Counted from the stretch's first letter, positions 45,940 through 56,437 are shown. The stretch: DNA of 64,000 nt from Bacteroidota bacterium (GCA_963169455.1 CAUJDW010000162.1:20357-84356), one strand, 5' to 3'. A program made the numbers and translations. The notes: a model not told the origin generated them from the sequence alone.

Positions 45940-48375
45940 CTACTCCCCGCCGCCTATCCGTCCCGCTTCCTCTTCCAGTCCGGTATTCCGGCGGCGGGTT
46001 TTCACGTTTTCGTTGCCGAAGCGGTAGCTGAGGCTGAGGCTGGCGCGGCGGCTGTCCCAGGCGCCGTTGCCGGAGGACACCAGCCCGTTGAATTCGGAGG
46101 AGCCCGACCAGCCCGTTTCGTAGAAGATATCGTTGACGCTGAAGCGGACGTTCAGCTTGTCGCCCAGGAATTTGCGCTGCAGGCCCATGTCGAGGCTCCA
46201 GTTGGGGCCGTATTTGAACACGCCGCCCCAGATGCCGGGCCCGGAATAGTAGCCCGACACTTCCGCCTGAAATCCAGCCGGCAGGTTGAAGGTGTGTTGC
46301 TGGTAGATGTTGTAGGTGAAGGCCTGCACATCCACGACGGCCCCATTGCCGTAATCGGCCTGGTTGTCGAGGTGGGAAGCGCTGAAGTTGAAGTAGGCGT
46401 TCCAGATTTTCAGTATCTGTACGGGAGCGCTGAAGTTGAAGCTGAAAACGGTTTGTTCGGCCAGGTTGGCCCAGGTGATGAAGCCGGCCCTGGGGTCTTC
46501 CTCATCGGGGCCGATCAGGCGGGTGATCTGGCCGGTGGTGCGGCTGTAGGCCAGTTTGAAGTGATAGCGCGAAGCCAGGGTATAACCCAGCTCCAGGTTG
46601 TTGACGATCTCGGGGCTCAGAAATGGGTTGCCCTTTTCATACGACAACTGGCTGATCTGGTTGTTGAATGGGTTCAGCACGTTGTAGTCCGGCCGGTTGA
46701 TGCGGCGGCCGTAGTTGAGCGCCAGGGTGTGTTGCTGGCTCAGCTGCCAGCTCAGGCCCGCATTGGGGAACCAGCTCAGGTAATTGAACTCGACGGGCGG
46801 TTCCTGCAGTTCCGGCAGGAATGCCAGCAGCATGCCGGTGGCGTCGGTCTGTTCGGCGCGCAGCCCGGCGGAGATGTTCAGCTTCTCTCCAAGAGGGCGG
46901 GCGTAGTTCAGATAGCCGGCGTACACGTTTTCTTCGTATTCGAAGCGGTTCGACCGCCTGTTGTTTTGTACGGCGCTGCCGTTGTTCACGTCAAAAAACA
47001 AAAAGGTATTGTCCGATATCACCCGGCTCAGTTTGGAGCCCGCGCCCAGCTTGCCGCCCCATAGCTCTTCCTCGTAATCCAGTTTGAAAGTGTAGATATC
47101 GATGTCGGTGGGGGTGTCGAAGCTGTTGATGACCTCCGTCAGCAACACTTCTTCCTTCGCGTCGTAATAGCGGTTGGGCTGGTAGCGTTCGCTGTCGTTG
47201 CGGTAGGCGCCGTAGTCGAGGTCTATATTCAGGCTGCGCCCTTTTTTATTGTCGAAGCGGTAGTTGAGGTTGAAAGTGTTTTCACTCCGTTGGTAATCGC
47301 CCGAATTATAGGCTGCCAGCACGCTGTCGATCAGCGCCGGCGTACTTTGGTTCGCGATGGAGATGCGGTTGAACGAACGGTGGTTTCGGCCCCCGTATCG
47401 GCCGCCCGCGATGAAGCCCAGGGTGTGTTTCTCCCCGAGGGAAAAATCCGAGCCCAGGCGGTAGTCGTAGAATTCCCAGCTATTGCGGTGGTTGTTGATC
47501 TCGTCGAGCACCAGCCCGTTCTGGTAACTGAGGAAGTTCATTTTCATAAAGCCGCCGCCGTCGCCGATGCCGCCGCTGGCGAAGGCGTTCATGAAGCCGT
47601 TGCGGTAATTGCCGCTCGCGTTGAGGTTGGAGCGGTGATACTGCCCCTGGCTGAAGGTGGTGTTTACCGTGCCGTTGGCGCCCAGGCGGTTGTCCTTTTT
47701 CAGCCGGATGTCGATGATGCCGGCATTGCCCTCGGCCTCGTAGCGCGCCCCGGGGTTGGTGATGATGTCGATGCGGTCGATCTGTTCGGCAGGCAGGTTC
47801 TGCAGGTAGTTGCTCAGGTCCTGCCCGGCCAGCGGCAGGCGCTTGCCGTCGATGTAAAGCAGCACGCCGGAACGGCCCAGCACGTTGATATTGTCGTTGT
47901 TGTCGACCGTAACGCCGGGGGCCTTGCGCAGCAGCGACAGCCCGTCGGCCCCCACGCTGTTGACGGTGCCCTCGACGTTGAACACTGTGCGGTCGGGCTT
48001 GATCTCCACCATGACCCTGGAGGCGGTAACAGTGGCTTCCGTCAGTTCCAGGACGGCCGCCTGGAAACTGAGCACGCCCAGGTCGAGCTGCCGGCCGTTC
48101 TCCAGCCTGATGCCCGGGCGCTTGAGGTCGTCAGAGCCGACGTGGGTGGCGACGAGGTAGTATTCGCCGGGCGGCATGCCTTTGAACACGAAAATGCCGG
48201 CCTCGTCGCTGGCTTCCACTTTGGCCAGGCTGCTGTCGGCTGAATGGTACAGCGCAACATTGGCGAAAACTATGGCTGATTTGTCTGCATCCTGGAGTTG
48301 GCCGCGGACGCTGGCGGACTGGGCCTGTGCGCCCAGCACCAGCAGGGCGAAGGAAAGGGTAAGCGTGAATCTCAT
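45940..48375 (-). CDS. TonB-dependent receptor / outer membrane beta-barrel family protein
   Basis: CarboxypepD_reg-like N-domain, plug (VLLYIDGKRLPLAGQDLSNYLQNLPAEQIDRIDIITNPGARYEAEGNAGIIDIRLKK), long barrel. Confidence 0.9.
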   Translation of the reverse strand: MRFTLTLSFALLVLGAQAQSASVRGQLQDADKSAIVFANVALYHSADSSLAKVEASDEAGIFVFKGMPPGEYYLVATHVGSDDLKRPGIRLENGRQLDLGVLSFQAAVLELTEATVTASRVMVEIKPDRTVFNVEGTVNSVGADGLSLLRKAPGVTVDNNDNINVLGRSGVLLYIDGKRLPLAGQDLSNYLQNLPAEQIDRIDIITNPGARYEAEGNAGIIDIRLKKDNRLGANGTVNTTFSQGQYHRSNLNASGNYRNGFMNAFASGGIGDGGGFMKMNFLSYQNGLVLDEINNHRNSWEFYDYRLGSDFSLGEKHTLGFIAGGRYGGRNHRSFNRISIANQSTPALIDSVLAAYNSGDYQRSENTFNLNYRFDNKKGRSLNIDLDYGAYRNDSERYQPNRYYDAKEEVLLTEVINSFDTPTDIDIYTFKLDYEEELWGGKLGAGSKLSRVISDNTFLFFDVNNGSAVQNNRRSNRFEYEENVYAGYLNYARPLGEKLNISAGLRAEQTDATGMLLAFLPELQEPPVEFNYLSWFPNAGLSWQLSQQHTLALNYGRRINRPDYNVLNPFNNQISQLSYEKGNPFLSPEIVNNLELGYTLASRYHFKLAYSRTTGQITRLIGPDEEDPRAGFITWANLAEQTVFSFNFSAPVQILKIWNAYFNFSASHLDNQADYGNGAVVDVQAFTYNIYQQHTFNLPAGFQAEVSGYYSGPGIWGGVFKYGPNWSLDMGLQRKFLGDKLNVRFSVNDIFYETGWSGSSEFNGLVSSGNGAWDSRRASLSLSYRFGNENVKTRRRNTGLEEEAGRIGGGE

Positions 48376-48466
48376 ATTGTCAGTCGGGTGTTAATCTTGT
48401 TGCAAAGACAAGGATTTTTTGGGAAAGTTGCAAACCGGGCTGGATTTATTGCATCCGGCCGGCAGC

Positions 48467-50329
48467 TTAACTTTTTTGAATGATGGCTTTCTCCACCTGC
48501 CAGCGTTTTCCGTCGAAAACCCTGATGAAATATACCCCCGGAAGAAGCCACGACAGGTCAAGCAGGCCATCTGCCGGGCCGGAGCCCTGGAAAAGAATCT
48601 GGCCGGTAAGGCTTTGAACCTGAACGGCCTTTGAGCGGGCAGGGTCTTCGTACGAGAGGTGAAACAAGCCGCTGCCGGGGTTGGGCCAAATTTTCAGGCC
48701 ACTTGCCGGCGGTGGGCCATGCACGGAGTTGATGCCGCAGGCATCGATGTGATCCAGCAGCGCCCGGTACTTGGGGGCATTGTCCACCGTATGAGGCGCC
48801 TGGATGTCAAACTGGTGGGTGAGCAGCCCGAAGCTGCCCCAGCGCGCATCCTCGGGCGAATCGCCCAGAGGGGCGATAAACGAGAAATGCATAAACAACA
48901 TCTCCTCATTGGATATGCGGGAGAGGGTGTCCAGCAGTTCCTGGTAAAGGCCGCGTATTTCAGGGATAGCCTGGGCTTCCAGCAGGGCGAGGTTGTAGGG
49001 CTGTACCGTTCCCCAGGGTTCGGGCGTGAAATGCTGGCCGCCTTCGTAAAACAACAACTTTTTCCCCCTGGCTGCCGCCAGCGCGGCATGGCCCCGCCAT
49101 CCCTGCATGGGGTATTCGCCTTCATCGAATGAAAAAGCGCGGGCGCTGCTAACGATATCCTGCCCGGTAGCCGCTGCGCCGAGCAGGGCTACTGATTCGG
49201 CATCATACCCCATATACCCCGCCGGGGAGATGGCGTCGATCAGATGGCCACGGCCTGATGATTCAATCTGGGCATAGATTCGCGTGCCAATGTCGAGCCA
49301 GCCGTGCTGGGCGCCCATCACCCGTACCAGGCGGCTGGTATCCGCTCCGAATACATCCGTCCAGATCTGCATCACATCGGCAATGCGGGGGCCCAGGCGT
49401 TCCGGCCAGGGCATAAACTGGTCCAATGCCTCGTTACCGTAATGAGCCTGTTCAAAAATCCAGTTCCACAACTCGTTGGAGTATTCCACATATACCTTTA
49501 GCCCCGGGGCCAGTTCATCCCGGAAAAGGGCGGCCATTTGCTCAACGTAATCGTCAGTGGCCAGATGAGGGACACACACCCAGGCGTCGGCCTGAATGCG
49601 GTTGCACAAGTCGATCCAGTATTCATAAGGCACCCCGCTAAGGGTGTAGGTATAATCATCAGTCAAAGGCCTTTGCGCCCAGTTGTTCAGGATGGAATTG
49701 TTGGTCAGTCCCCAGTCCATAAAACGCAGGGCCTTGAAGGGCGCTACCTTTTCCAGAAAGCCCGCGTTCCAGGGGTTATCCTGATAGGTAACCTCTGTAC
49801 CCGGCATCAGGAAGCGAATGTTACGAATCGGGTTGTCGGGGTTGGAGCGCATGATCTGCAGCGCCATAATGTTGTCGTTGGGGGTAACGGCCACCTCCAT
49901 CCGGCCGGGAGACTGGCTGATGATCCCGGCGTCGAACCGGAAGGCGATTTCGCCCTCGCCCTCGTAAAGCAAAACGTAAGTGCCCGCCGGCAGAGCGCTG
50001 GTGTTGGCCCATACCGTTCGGATGACCTGTTCGGTGTCCGCATTGGGGTGATTGATGTCAAGGGGAACTTCCAGGGGATAGCCTTGATCGTCAAATTCAA
50101 AGTAATCGATGAGTTCCGTATTCCATAGGTTCTGGCCGCCGCCGACCCAGGTGGCGTTGGTGGTTTCCCAGGCGCGGCAGTAGCGCATGATGTCCACAAA
50201 AGGCCATTCGGCGTTATAATCGGTTGGGCCGGCCAGGTTGACGCCGATTTTGAGGTTGCAGGGCGCATCGGCCTGCGGAAGGCCTTGTGTGCACAGCAGA
50301 AGAGCCGCAATAGAAAAAATCAGGCGCAT
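48467..50329 (-). CDS. Secreted glycosidase-like protein with T9SS type A sorting domain
   Basis: Signal peptide; VYVEYSNELWNWIFEQAHYGNEA; C-term LKIWPNPGSGLFHLSYEDPARSKAVQVQSLTGQILFQG...YFIRVFDGKRWQVEKAIIQK type A CTD. Confidence 0.8.
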   Translation of the reverse strand: MRLIFSIAALLLCTQGLPQADAPCNLKIGVNLAGPTDYNAEWPFVDIMRYCRAWETTNATWVGGGQNLWNTELIDYFEFDDQGYPLEVPLDINHPNADTEQVIRTVWANTSALPAGTYVLLYEGEGEIAFRFDAGIISQSPGRMEVAVTPNDNIMALQIMRSNPDNPIRNIRFLMPGTEVTYQDNPWNAGFLEKVAPFKALRFMDWGLTNNSILNNWAQRPLTDDYTYTLSGVPYEYWIDLCNRIQADAWVCVPHLATDDYVEQMAALFRDELAPGLKVYVEYSNELWNWIFEQAHYGNEALDQFMPWPERLGPRIADVMQIWTDVFGADTSRLVRVMGAQHGWLDIGTRIYAQIESSGRGHLIDAISPAGYMGYDAESVALLGAAATGQDIVSSARAFSFDEGEYPMQGWRGHAALAAARGKKLLFYEGGQHFTPEPWGTVQPYNLALLEAQAIPEIRGLYQELLDTLSRISNEEMLFMHFSFIAPLGDSPEDARWGSFGLLTHQFDIQAPHTVDNAPKYRALLDHIDACGINSVHGPPPASGLKIWPNPGSGLFHLSYEDPARSKAVQVQSLTGQILFQGSGPADGLLDLSWLLPGVYFIRVFDGKRWQVEKAIIQKS

Positions 50330-50397
50330 GCTGGAGTTGTATTGATGTGGAGGAAAAAATACGGATAATTTTTTCACTAACGGCGCTCCAAAATGGG

Positions 50398-51501
50398 TTA
50401 AAGGCTTGTCACATTATACTCCACCTCTTTCACATAAAATTTTCCGTATGCGAACTTCCCGTCCGGATAATGCCACACGCCCTCCCCGTAGGAAGTGAGC
50501 CGGTGGCTGCCGTAGGCCTGATACTCCCCGGCCGGGGTGGAGAACCTCAGCTTTTCCATCCCGGCAGGCGTCAGGGCGGAGCGGTCATCGGAGACGAAAT
50601 CGACGAGTTCCCCCTTTTCGTTGAAGTACAGAACGGCGGATATGCTGACGCCTTTATTGGTAAAGGTGGCTTTGGCGGATGTATCGTCCATGGCCTCCCA
50701 TTGTATCCTTTCGTCGGTAAGGGCAGCCGGCGCGAAGAGGCACAGGTCGTTAAACAGCGTGACCGTTTCGGTTCGGAACATTTCTGCCTCCTGCCTGTCC
50801 ACTACCGGAAAAAGAGAGAACAATTTGATCAGCATACCCGCGCTGGCGCCCCTGTAACGGTGATAACCCACCGTGGGCAGGCCTTTAATGCGGGCTTTCA
50901 TAAAGAACAGCCGGGTGGGTTCCTCGTCAAAGAAATTGTACTGTTCGGAAGTAAAAGCAAACCAGTCCTTGCCTTTTTCCCGCATCTGCCCCTCAAAAAC
51001 GATCCGGACATTTTTCACTTTTGGCCGGCCCACCGCCCCCGTGTAACGGATATACCGCTGCACCGGAGCAGGCAGGGGCCGCAGGCCGCTTTCCGTCAAA
51101 AGGCCGGGCGCCCCGGCTGCATTGGTGCGGGCCAGCGCTTCCCGCACATCATTCCGGAAACTGCCCTCGAACCGCCAACTACCATAAGCGGCAATACCCG
51201 CCAGCAGGATGATGAGGTTGGCAATTGTGCCGAACCTGGCATCCTGCCAGGCCGTAAAGATCAGCACCTGCGAAAGGGCGACGGCTGCGAAAGCCGGAAT
51301 GGGCCAGTAGCCCTTGCCGCCGAAAAAAAGCCCCGCCGCGGCCAGAAAAAGGGCGGTAGCGGCAAGCCACAACAAACCCAGGGGCCTTGAAATGGGCAGG
51401 TTGAGCTGGCTCACTTCGCCGATGTGGAAGGCTTTCAGAAAACCAAGCAGGTGGATGAGGCCGTGGATGATCAGGAGAAACAGGAAAATGTATCGCAGCA
51501 T
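50398..51501 (-). CDS. DUF6544-like membrane protein
   Basis: N-terminal TMs; LPAPVQRYIRYTGAVGRPKVKNVRIVFEGQMR...GGEYQAYGSHRLTSYGEGVWHYPDGKFAYGKFYVKEVEYN-type C-term. Confidence 0.7.
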   Translation of the reverse strand: MLRYIFLFLLIIHGLIHLLGFLKAFHIGEVSQLNLPISRPLGLLWLAATALFLAAAGLFFGGKGYWPIPAFAAVALSQVLIFTAWQDARFGTIANLIILLAGIAAYGSWRFEGSFRNDVREALARTNAAGAPGLLTESGLRPLPAPVQRYIRYTGAVGRPKVKNVRIVFEGQMREKGKDWFAFTSEQYNFFDEEPTRLFFMKARIKGLPTVGYHRYRGASAGMLIKLFSLFPVVDRQEAEMFRTETVTLFNDLCLFAPAALTDERIQWEAMDDTSAKATFTNKGVSISAVLYFNEKGELVDFVSDDRSALTPAGMEKLRFSTPAGEYQAYGSHRLTSYGEGVWHYPDGKFAYGKFYVKEVEYNVTSL

Positions 51502-51608
51502 GAGGATGGGGTTGTACGGTAAAAAAACTGCCGGAAGTTTATTTAAATCTTCCGGCAAACGAAATGACAAGCATCATTTTCTCCCCTGATCATTGTCAAA
51601 GGAGTTCT

Positions 51609-53666
51609 CTAAACCGCCACCGCCAGCCTGGCGCCTTCCGCTATGGCCTTCTGTATGGAGGGCAGCCCGTCGCCGTTGGCGTCGCCGATCCGGTACACTT
51701 CGGGCGCTACGGCCTGAAGTTCCTTCAGGAGGGCATCATTGGCTTCGTAGCGGCAAACCTCCATGACGTTTTTGGCTTCCAGCCGTATCCGTTCCCCATC
51801 CCGGCTGTCGAATTCGACGCCTGTGCCGGTTATTTCGATGGCTTTGGCGCCCGTGAAAATCTCCACCTTGTGGGCTGCGAGCCAGGGCAGCAACCGGGCC
51901 AGCCAGGCTACGGGCATGCCGTTGCCCACCTGTTCATCCGGGCAGACGATGGTGACGGCCCGGCCTCTTTTGACCAGGAATTCCGCTGCTTCCAGGGCCG
52001 GGTAGTTTCCGCCCAGCACGATCACCGATTTGCCGATGGGGAGGTACACCTTGCTGAGCTGGGCCATGGCGCGGGAGCCGAGGAGGTGCAGGTATCTGCC
52101 CGCGTGGCGCTTCAGGCTTTCCGTACTCGTGACGAAGTGTTGCTCGACGCCCTCCATGCAGGGCAAATCCGCCTTGCCTCCGGTGGCCAGCACCACCACG
52201 TCGGGCTCATGCATCTTCACCAGTTCCACATCGGCCTGTTTGCCCAGATGGACGGGCACGTTCAGCCGGTTCAGTTCCTGGCGGTAATACTGGATGGCCT
52301 TCATCAGGTTGTCGGCCAGCCCCACGCCTTTGATAAAAGCGGCCATGGGCATCATGCCGCCCAGGTCGTGCGAGCGGTCATACACCTCGACGTGGTGCCC
52401 GCGCAGGGCCATGACCCTGGCGGCTTCCAGCCCTGCCGGGCCGGCGCCGATGACCAGCACGTTTTTGGGGCGCACGGCCGGTTCGATCTTCATTTCCGTT
52501 TCATGGCCGAGGAAGGCGTTCATGCGGCACTGCACCGGCAGGCCCAGCAGGATGTTGCTCAGGCAGGTGTTGCAGCGCAGGCAGGGCCGGACGGTTTCGG
52601 GCTGCTCGCCCTTCAGCTTGTTGGGAAGCTGGGGGTCCACCAGCAGGGGCCGGCCCAGGCATATCATGTCGACCCGGCCCTGGCCAAGGGCGTCTTCGGC
52701 AGCTCCGGGTTCTATATAGCCGACTCCCGAAACAGGTATGCCTACCTGGTTCCGGATGTACGCCGCATCTTCGATCAGCACGCCATTGGGAATGGACTCA
52801 TAGAAGTTTTTGACTTCGGGCGTCACTTCCGGGTAGCCGATCAGGTCGGGCAGGGCGCAAAGGGCAAAGGGGCCGTATCCGTAGGCGGAAACCTGCAGGT
52901 ACTGGGCGCCGGCCTCCCTGAACATGCGGGCGAAGGCCGCAGCCTCTTCCCGTGTGGCGCCCAGCTCATGCCCCCATTCCCGGCCGTTCATCCGCACCCC
53001 CAGCACAAAGCCGGGGCCGCAGCGTTCGCGGGCCCTTTGCAGGGTTTCAACCGAGAAGCGGGCGCGGTTTTCCAGGCTGCCGCCGCCGTATTCATCCGTG
53101 CGTTTGTTCTGGATGCGGGAGAGGAAAGCATTGATGAGGGCATAGTGGGCCATGTGGATCTCGGCGCCGTCGAAGCCCGCCTTTTTCACCCGCAGGGCCG
53201 CCTGGGCGAATTTTTCGATGAGGGCTTTGATTTCCGAAACGGACAGTTCTTTTGCTACCGCGAAAACGGGTTCCACCGGCGGGTCGAGCCGCGATGGCGC
53301 CACCGGCTGCGAGCCGTCGAAAGGCGCGTGGGCAGGGCCGGCATGGGTGATCTGTACGATGGCGGGAACGCCGTGTTTGTGGATGGCGTCCGCCAGTTTT
53401 TTCAGGCCGGGAATGAAGCGGTCTTCATCGAGGCGCAGGTGCCCCTTATTGCTGGCGCCCAGGGGATAATCGCAGACGCTTTCCTCTACGGTAACCAGGC
53501 CTACTCCGCCGGCGGCCAGCTTGTCGTAGAAACCGATGAGGCGATCGGTGACTTCCCCTTCGGGGCTGGCGAACACCGTCCACTGGGCGGCTTTCACCAG
53601 GCGGTTGGGCAGGGACAAGCCATTGATTTTGAAAGGGCTGAACAGATGTTGGTAGGTGGTATTCAT
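51609..53666 (-). CDS. NADH:flavin oxidoreductase / 2,4-dienoyl-CoA reductase-like (OYE + FAD domain)
   Basis: OYE barrel (ALIEKFAQAALRVKKAGFDGAEIHMAHYALINAFLSRIQNKRTDEYGG), CLRCNTC Fe-S Cys motif, VLVIGAGPAGLEAARVMALRGHHVEVYD. Confidence 0.92.
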   Translation of the reverse strand: MNTTYQHLFSPFKINGLSLPNRLVKAAQWTVFASPEGEVTDRLIGFYDKLAAGGVGLVTVEESVCDYPLGASNKGHLRLDEDRFIPGLKKLADAIHKHGVPAIVQITHAGPAHAPFDGSQPVAPSRLDPPVEPVFAVAKELSVSEIKALIEKFAQAALRVKKAGFDGAEIHMAHYALINAFLSRIQNKRTDEYGGGSLENRARFSVETLQRARERCGPGFVLGVRMNGREWGHELGATREEAAAFARMFREAGAQYLQVSAYGYGPFALCALPDLIGYPEVTPEVKNFYESIPNGVLIEDAAYIRNQVGIPVSGVGYIEPGAAEDALGQGRVDMICLGRPLLVDPQLPNKLKGEQPETVRPCLRCNTCLSNILLGLPVQCRMNAFLGHETEMKIEPAVRPKNVLVIGAGPAGLEAARVMALRGHHVEVYDRSHDLGGMMPMAAFIKGVGLADNLMKAIQYYRQELNRLNVPVHLGKQADVELVKMHEPDVVVLATGGKADLPCMEGVEQHFVTSTESLKRHAGRYLHLLGSRAMAQLSKVYLPIGKSVIVLGGNYPALEAAEFLVKRGRAVTIVCPDEQVGNGMPVAWLARLLPWLAAHKVEIFTGAKAIEITGTGVEFDSRDGERIRLEAKNVMEVCRYEANDALLKELQAVAPEVYRIGDANGDGLPSIQKAIAEGARLAVAV

Positions 53667-53768
53667 GGCAAATGAATTAATGGATTTCACCGGGAGGAGG
53701 CGCGGAAGTGGGGCGCAAAAAATCAGGCCTCTGGCGCTGCGTGGAAGGTTAGAAGGGTATGGGGAAAG

Positions 53769-53875
53769 GCTTAGAGCATGTTTGGAGGCCAGCCCCGTCT
53801 ATGCAGCCGGGCAAGCTTTGAGCTAAAAAAGGCCACTTTTCGCTTTCAAATCCGGCCTCCAAACATGCTCTAAGC
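53769..53875. mobile_element. MITE-like element with 22-bp perfect terminal inverted repeats
   Basis: GCTTAGAGCATGTTTGGAGGCC (53769-53790) and its exact reverse complement (53854-53875); 107 bp, no ORF. Confidence 0.75.
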
Positions 53876-54116
53876 TTTTTATGTCAAATCAATGGCCTTT
53901 TGGATTGCGTATAACAAGGGGTTTTTACTGCTTTCGCGAAATGATTTTTGTCATCGGGAGGGCTTGATTATTGTCAACCTGGAGTAGCGTTTAGCGAGAA
54001 CATTCAGATAGTCTGATTTCCGGCATATCCTTAGTGAAAAGGCCGTAACTTTACTACCGGGTATCGGGAGAGGCGGAGTGAAACACCGGCTTCATTAATC
54101 AGGAGTTTTGTGGTTA

Positions 54117-54161
54117 TTTTGACGACAAATTTAAAAACAATTTTTAAATTTGTCGTCAAAA
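54117..54161. promoter_or_regulatory. 21-bp perfect inverted repeat abutting the start codon of the AAA/DUF4143 gene
   Basis: TTTTGACGACAAATTTAAAAA-CAA-TTTTTAAATTTGTCGTCAAAA, ATG at 54162. Confidence 0.85.
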
Positions 54162-55319
54162 ATGAAGCTATACCCTCGTTATATTGAAAACACACTCCTT
54201 AAGCGGCTACAAGCTTTTCCGGTTGTTGGGATAACAGGCCCCAGACAGGCTGGAAAAACCACACTGGCAAAATCTATTGTTAAAGAAATCCCCAAAGAGG
54301 CGGTATACCTTGACCTTGAGCTGCCATCCGACCTAAACCGATTGCGTAACGCCGAGTTATTCCTCAAGGAAAATGAGGGGAATCTCGTGGTGATTGACGA
54401 AGTGCAGCGCATACCGGAATTGTTCCCCTTATTGAGGTCACTGGTTGATATGCGGAGGGAGCCGGCCCGTTTTCTTATCCTGGGTTCCGCGTCTCCCGAA
54501 TTGCTGAAGCAAAGTTCGGAGACTCTTGCCGGGCGCATCTCCTATCTGGAACTCACCCCTTTCCATTACCGCGAACTACCTGATATCGATTTCAAAAAAC
54601 ACTGGTTAAGGGGAGGTTTCCCGCCCTCATTGTTTGCTACTGATGAATATCTATCCTTTCAATGGCTGGAAGATTTTGTCACCACATTCATAGAAAGAGA
54701 TTTACCACAATTTGGCCTGAATGCACCGTCTCAGACGCTAAGAAATCTATTGTTAATGCTGACAGGCGCCCATGGGAACCTGCTCAACCAAAGTGCGTTG
54801 GCCAATTCTCTTGGCCTGACTATGCCTACGGTAAAGCGGTATCTATCCTATTTGGAAAATGCCTACTTTATAAGGTTTCTTTCCCCCTGGTTTGCCAATG
54901 TCAGCAAGCGATTGGTGAAAACGCCCAAAATTTATTTTCGGGACAGCGGGGTATTGAACTACCTTGCAGGCATCTCTGAAATGAATCAGTTATTAGGTAG
55001 TCTATTAGCCGGAGCATCCTGGGAGGGATATGTTTTGCAGCAGATCATCGCCAACTTGCCTTCTAACGTTTTGCCCTATTTTTACAGGACCAAAGACGGT
55101 TCCGAGTTAGACCTTGTCCTTGTCAAAGGAGCCCGTCCTATCCTGGCAATTGAAATGAAGATATCAAGCCGGCCTTCTTTAAACCGGGGAAATCGTTTTG
55201 CCCTTGCAGACTTAGGCAACCCACCTGCGATTATTATATCCCCTGCTTCGGGAGATTATCCTCTGGAGAAAAATGTCAGGGTATGCCACTTGGAACATTT
55301 TTGGGATTACTTACCTTGA
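54162..55319 (+). CDS. AAA family ATPase with DUF4143 domain
   Basis: GITGPRQAGKTTLAKSIV; VVIDEVQRIPELFPLLRSLVD; LGSASPELLKQSSETLAGR; DUF4143 C-term. Confidence 0.92.
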   Translation: MKLYPRYIENTLLKRLQAFPVVGITGPRQAGKTTLAKSIVKEIPKEAVYLDLELPSDLNRLRNAELFLKENEGNLVVIDEVQRIPELFPLLRSLVDMRREPARFLILGSASPELLKQSSETLAGRISYLELTPFHYRELPDIDFKKHWLRGGFPPSLFATDEYLSFQWLEDFVTTFIERDLPQFGLNAPSQTLRNLLLMLTGAHGNLLNQSALANSLGLTMPTVKRYLSYLENAYFIRFLSPWFANVSKRLVKTPKIYFRDSGVLNYLAGISEMNQLLGSLLAGASWEGYVLQQIIANLPSNVLPYFYRTKDGSELDLVLVKGARPILAIEMKISSRPSLNRGNRFALADLGNPPAIIISPASGDYPLEKNVRVCHLEHFWDYLP

Positions 55320-55517
55320 ATTTACAAGTGGCGAACGGCCCCGGCAGGCGGTTGGCAAGTTTATTAAAAAATAAGAACGTTCCAGTTTTGCCACGGCTAT
55401 GTGCCGGTTCAAATGAGGGAGGCTTTTATCAAAATCCCAAATGGAGCGCTTACTTTTTAGCGGCTAATCAGTAGTTTCGGGGATATTCAATTCCGAAATA
55501 CATAAAAACAGACACCA

Positions 55518-56411
55518 ATGCCAAAACCTACCATCGTCTGCTTCGGGGAAGTCCTCTGGGATTTGCTGCCCGGCGGAAAAGTTGCCGGCGGGGCGCCCAT
55601 GAATGTAGCCTTCCACGCCAACCAGTTTGGAATGCAGTCAAAAATGATCAGCAGCATCGGGGATGACGATCTGGGTAAGGAGCTCAAGCGTTTTCTCGAA
55701 AACAAAGGCGTATCCACTGATTTTATCCAGACGGATGCCAGCCTTCCCACCGGTGTCGTGAACGTGGTGCTGGACGCCGGCGGCTCGCCCTCCTACGAAA
55801 TCGTCAGCCCCGTAGCCTGGGATAATATTCATCCGGACGACAAGGTGAAAGATATGGCCAGGGAAGCCGATGCGCTGGCCTTCGGCAGCCTGGCCTGCCG
55901 CACGGAGCAAAACAAAAGAACGCTGTTCGAATATCTGGAAGCAGCAAAGGCCCGGGTTTTCGACGTCAACCTGCGCAAGCCTTTCTACTCCCAGCAGCTG
56001 ATCGAATCGCTGCTGGACAAGGCGGATATTGTCAAAATGAATGACGAAGAACTGGCCTTGATCGCCGGCTGGTCAGGCGCAGGCGGGGATGAAAAGGCGC
56101 AACTGGAATTCCTCAAAAACAAGTTCGGGCTCCGCCTGCTCATCCTGACCAGAGGAAAAGACGGAGCCGCCTGCCTGGACGAAACCGGTTTTTATGAACA
56201 CCCGGGCTTCCCGGTAACGGTCAGGGACACCATCGGCAGCGGGGATTCTTTCCTGGCCGCTTTCCTGAGCAAGTACCTGATGGGTAAGGGAATACAGGAA
56301 TGCCTGCTTTTTGCCGGAGCAGTCGGCGCAATGGTCGCCACCAGGGCCGGCGGCACCCCGGAGATTAAGCCGGAGGAAGTTCGGGCGTTTATTGATTCAA
56401 AGTCTGTTTAA
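55518..56411 (+). CDS. PfkB family carbohydrate kinase (probable fructokinase)
   Basis: VCFGEVLWDLLPGGKVAGGAPMNVAFHANQFG...DTIGSGDSFLAAFLSKYL. Confidence 0.9.
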   Translation: MPKPTIVCFGEVLWDLLPGGKVAGGAPMNVAFHANQFGMQSKMISSIGDDDLGKELKRFLENKGVSTDFIQTDASLPTGVVNVVLDAGGSPSYEIVSPVAWDNIHPDDKVKDMAREADALAFGSLACRTEQNKRTLFEYLEAAKARVFDVNLRKPFYSQQLIESLLDKADIVKMNDEELALIAGWSGAGGDEKAQLEFLKNKFGLRLLILTRGKDGAACLDETGFYEHPGFPVTVRDTIGSGDSFLAAFLSKYLMGKGIQECLLFAGAVGAMVATRAGGTPEIKPEEVRAFIDSKSV

Positions 56412-56437
56412 ATAGCTGAAAAACAATTATCCACCAC

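Noticed and set aside
51564-53675. 703-aa plus-strand ORF opposite the OYE-type reductase
   Set aside because: Antisense shadow ORF; the minus-strand product has clear OYE/FAD motifs.
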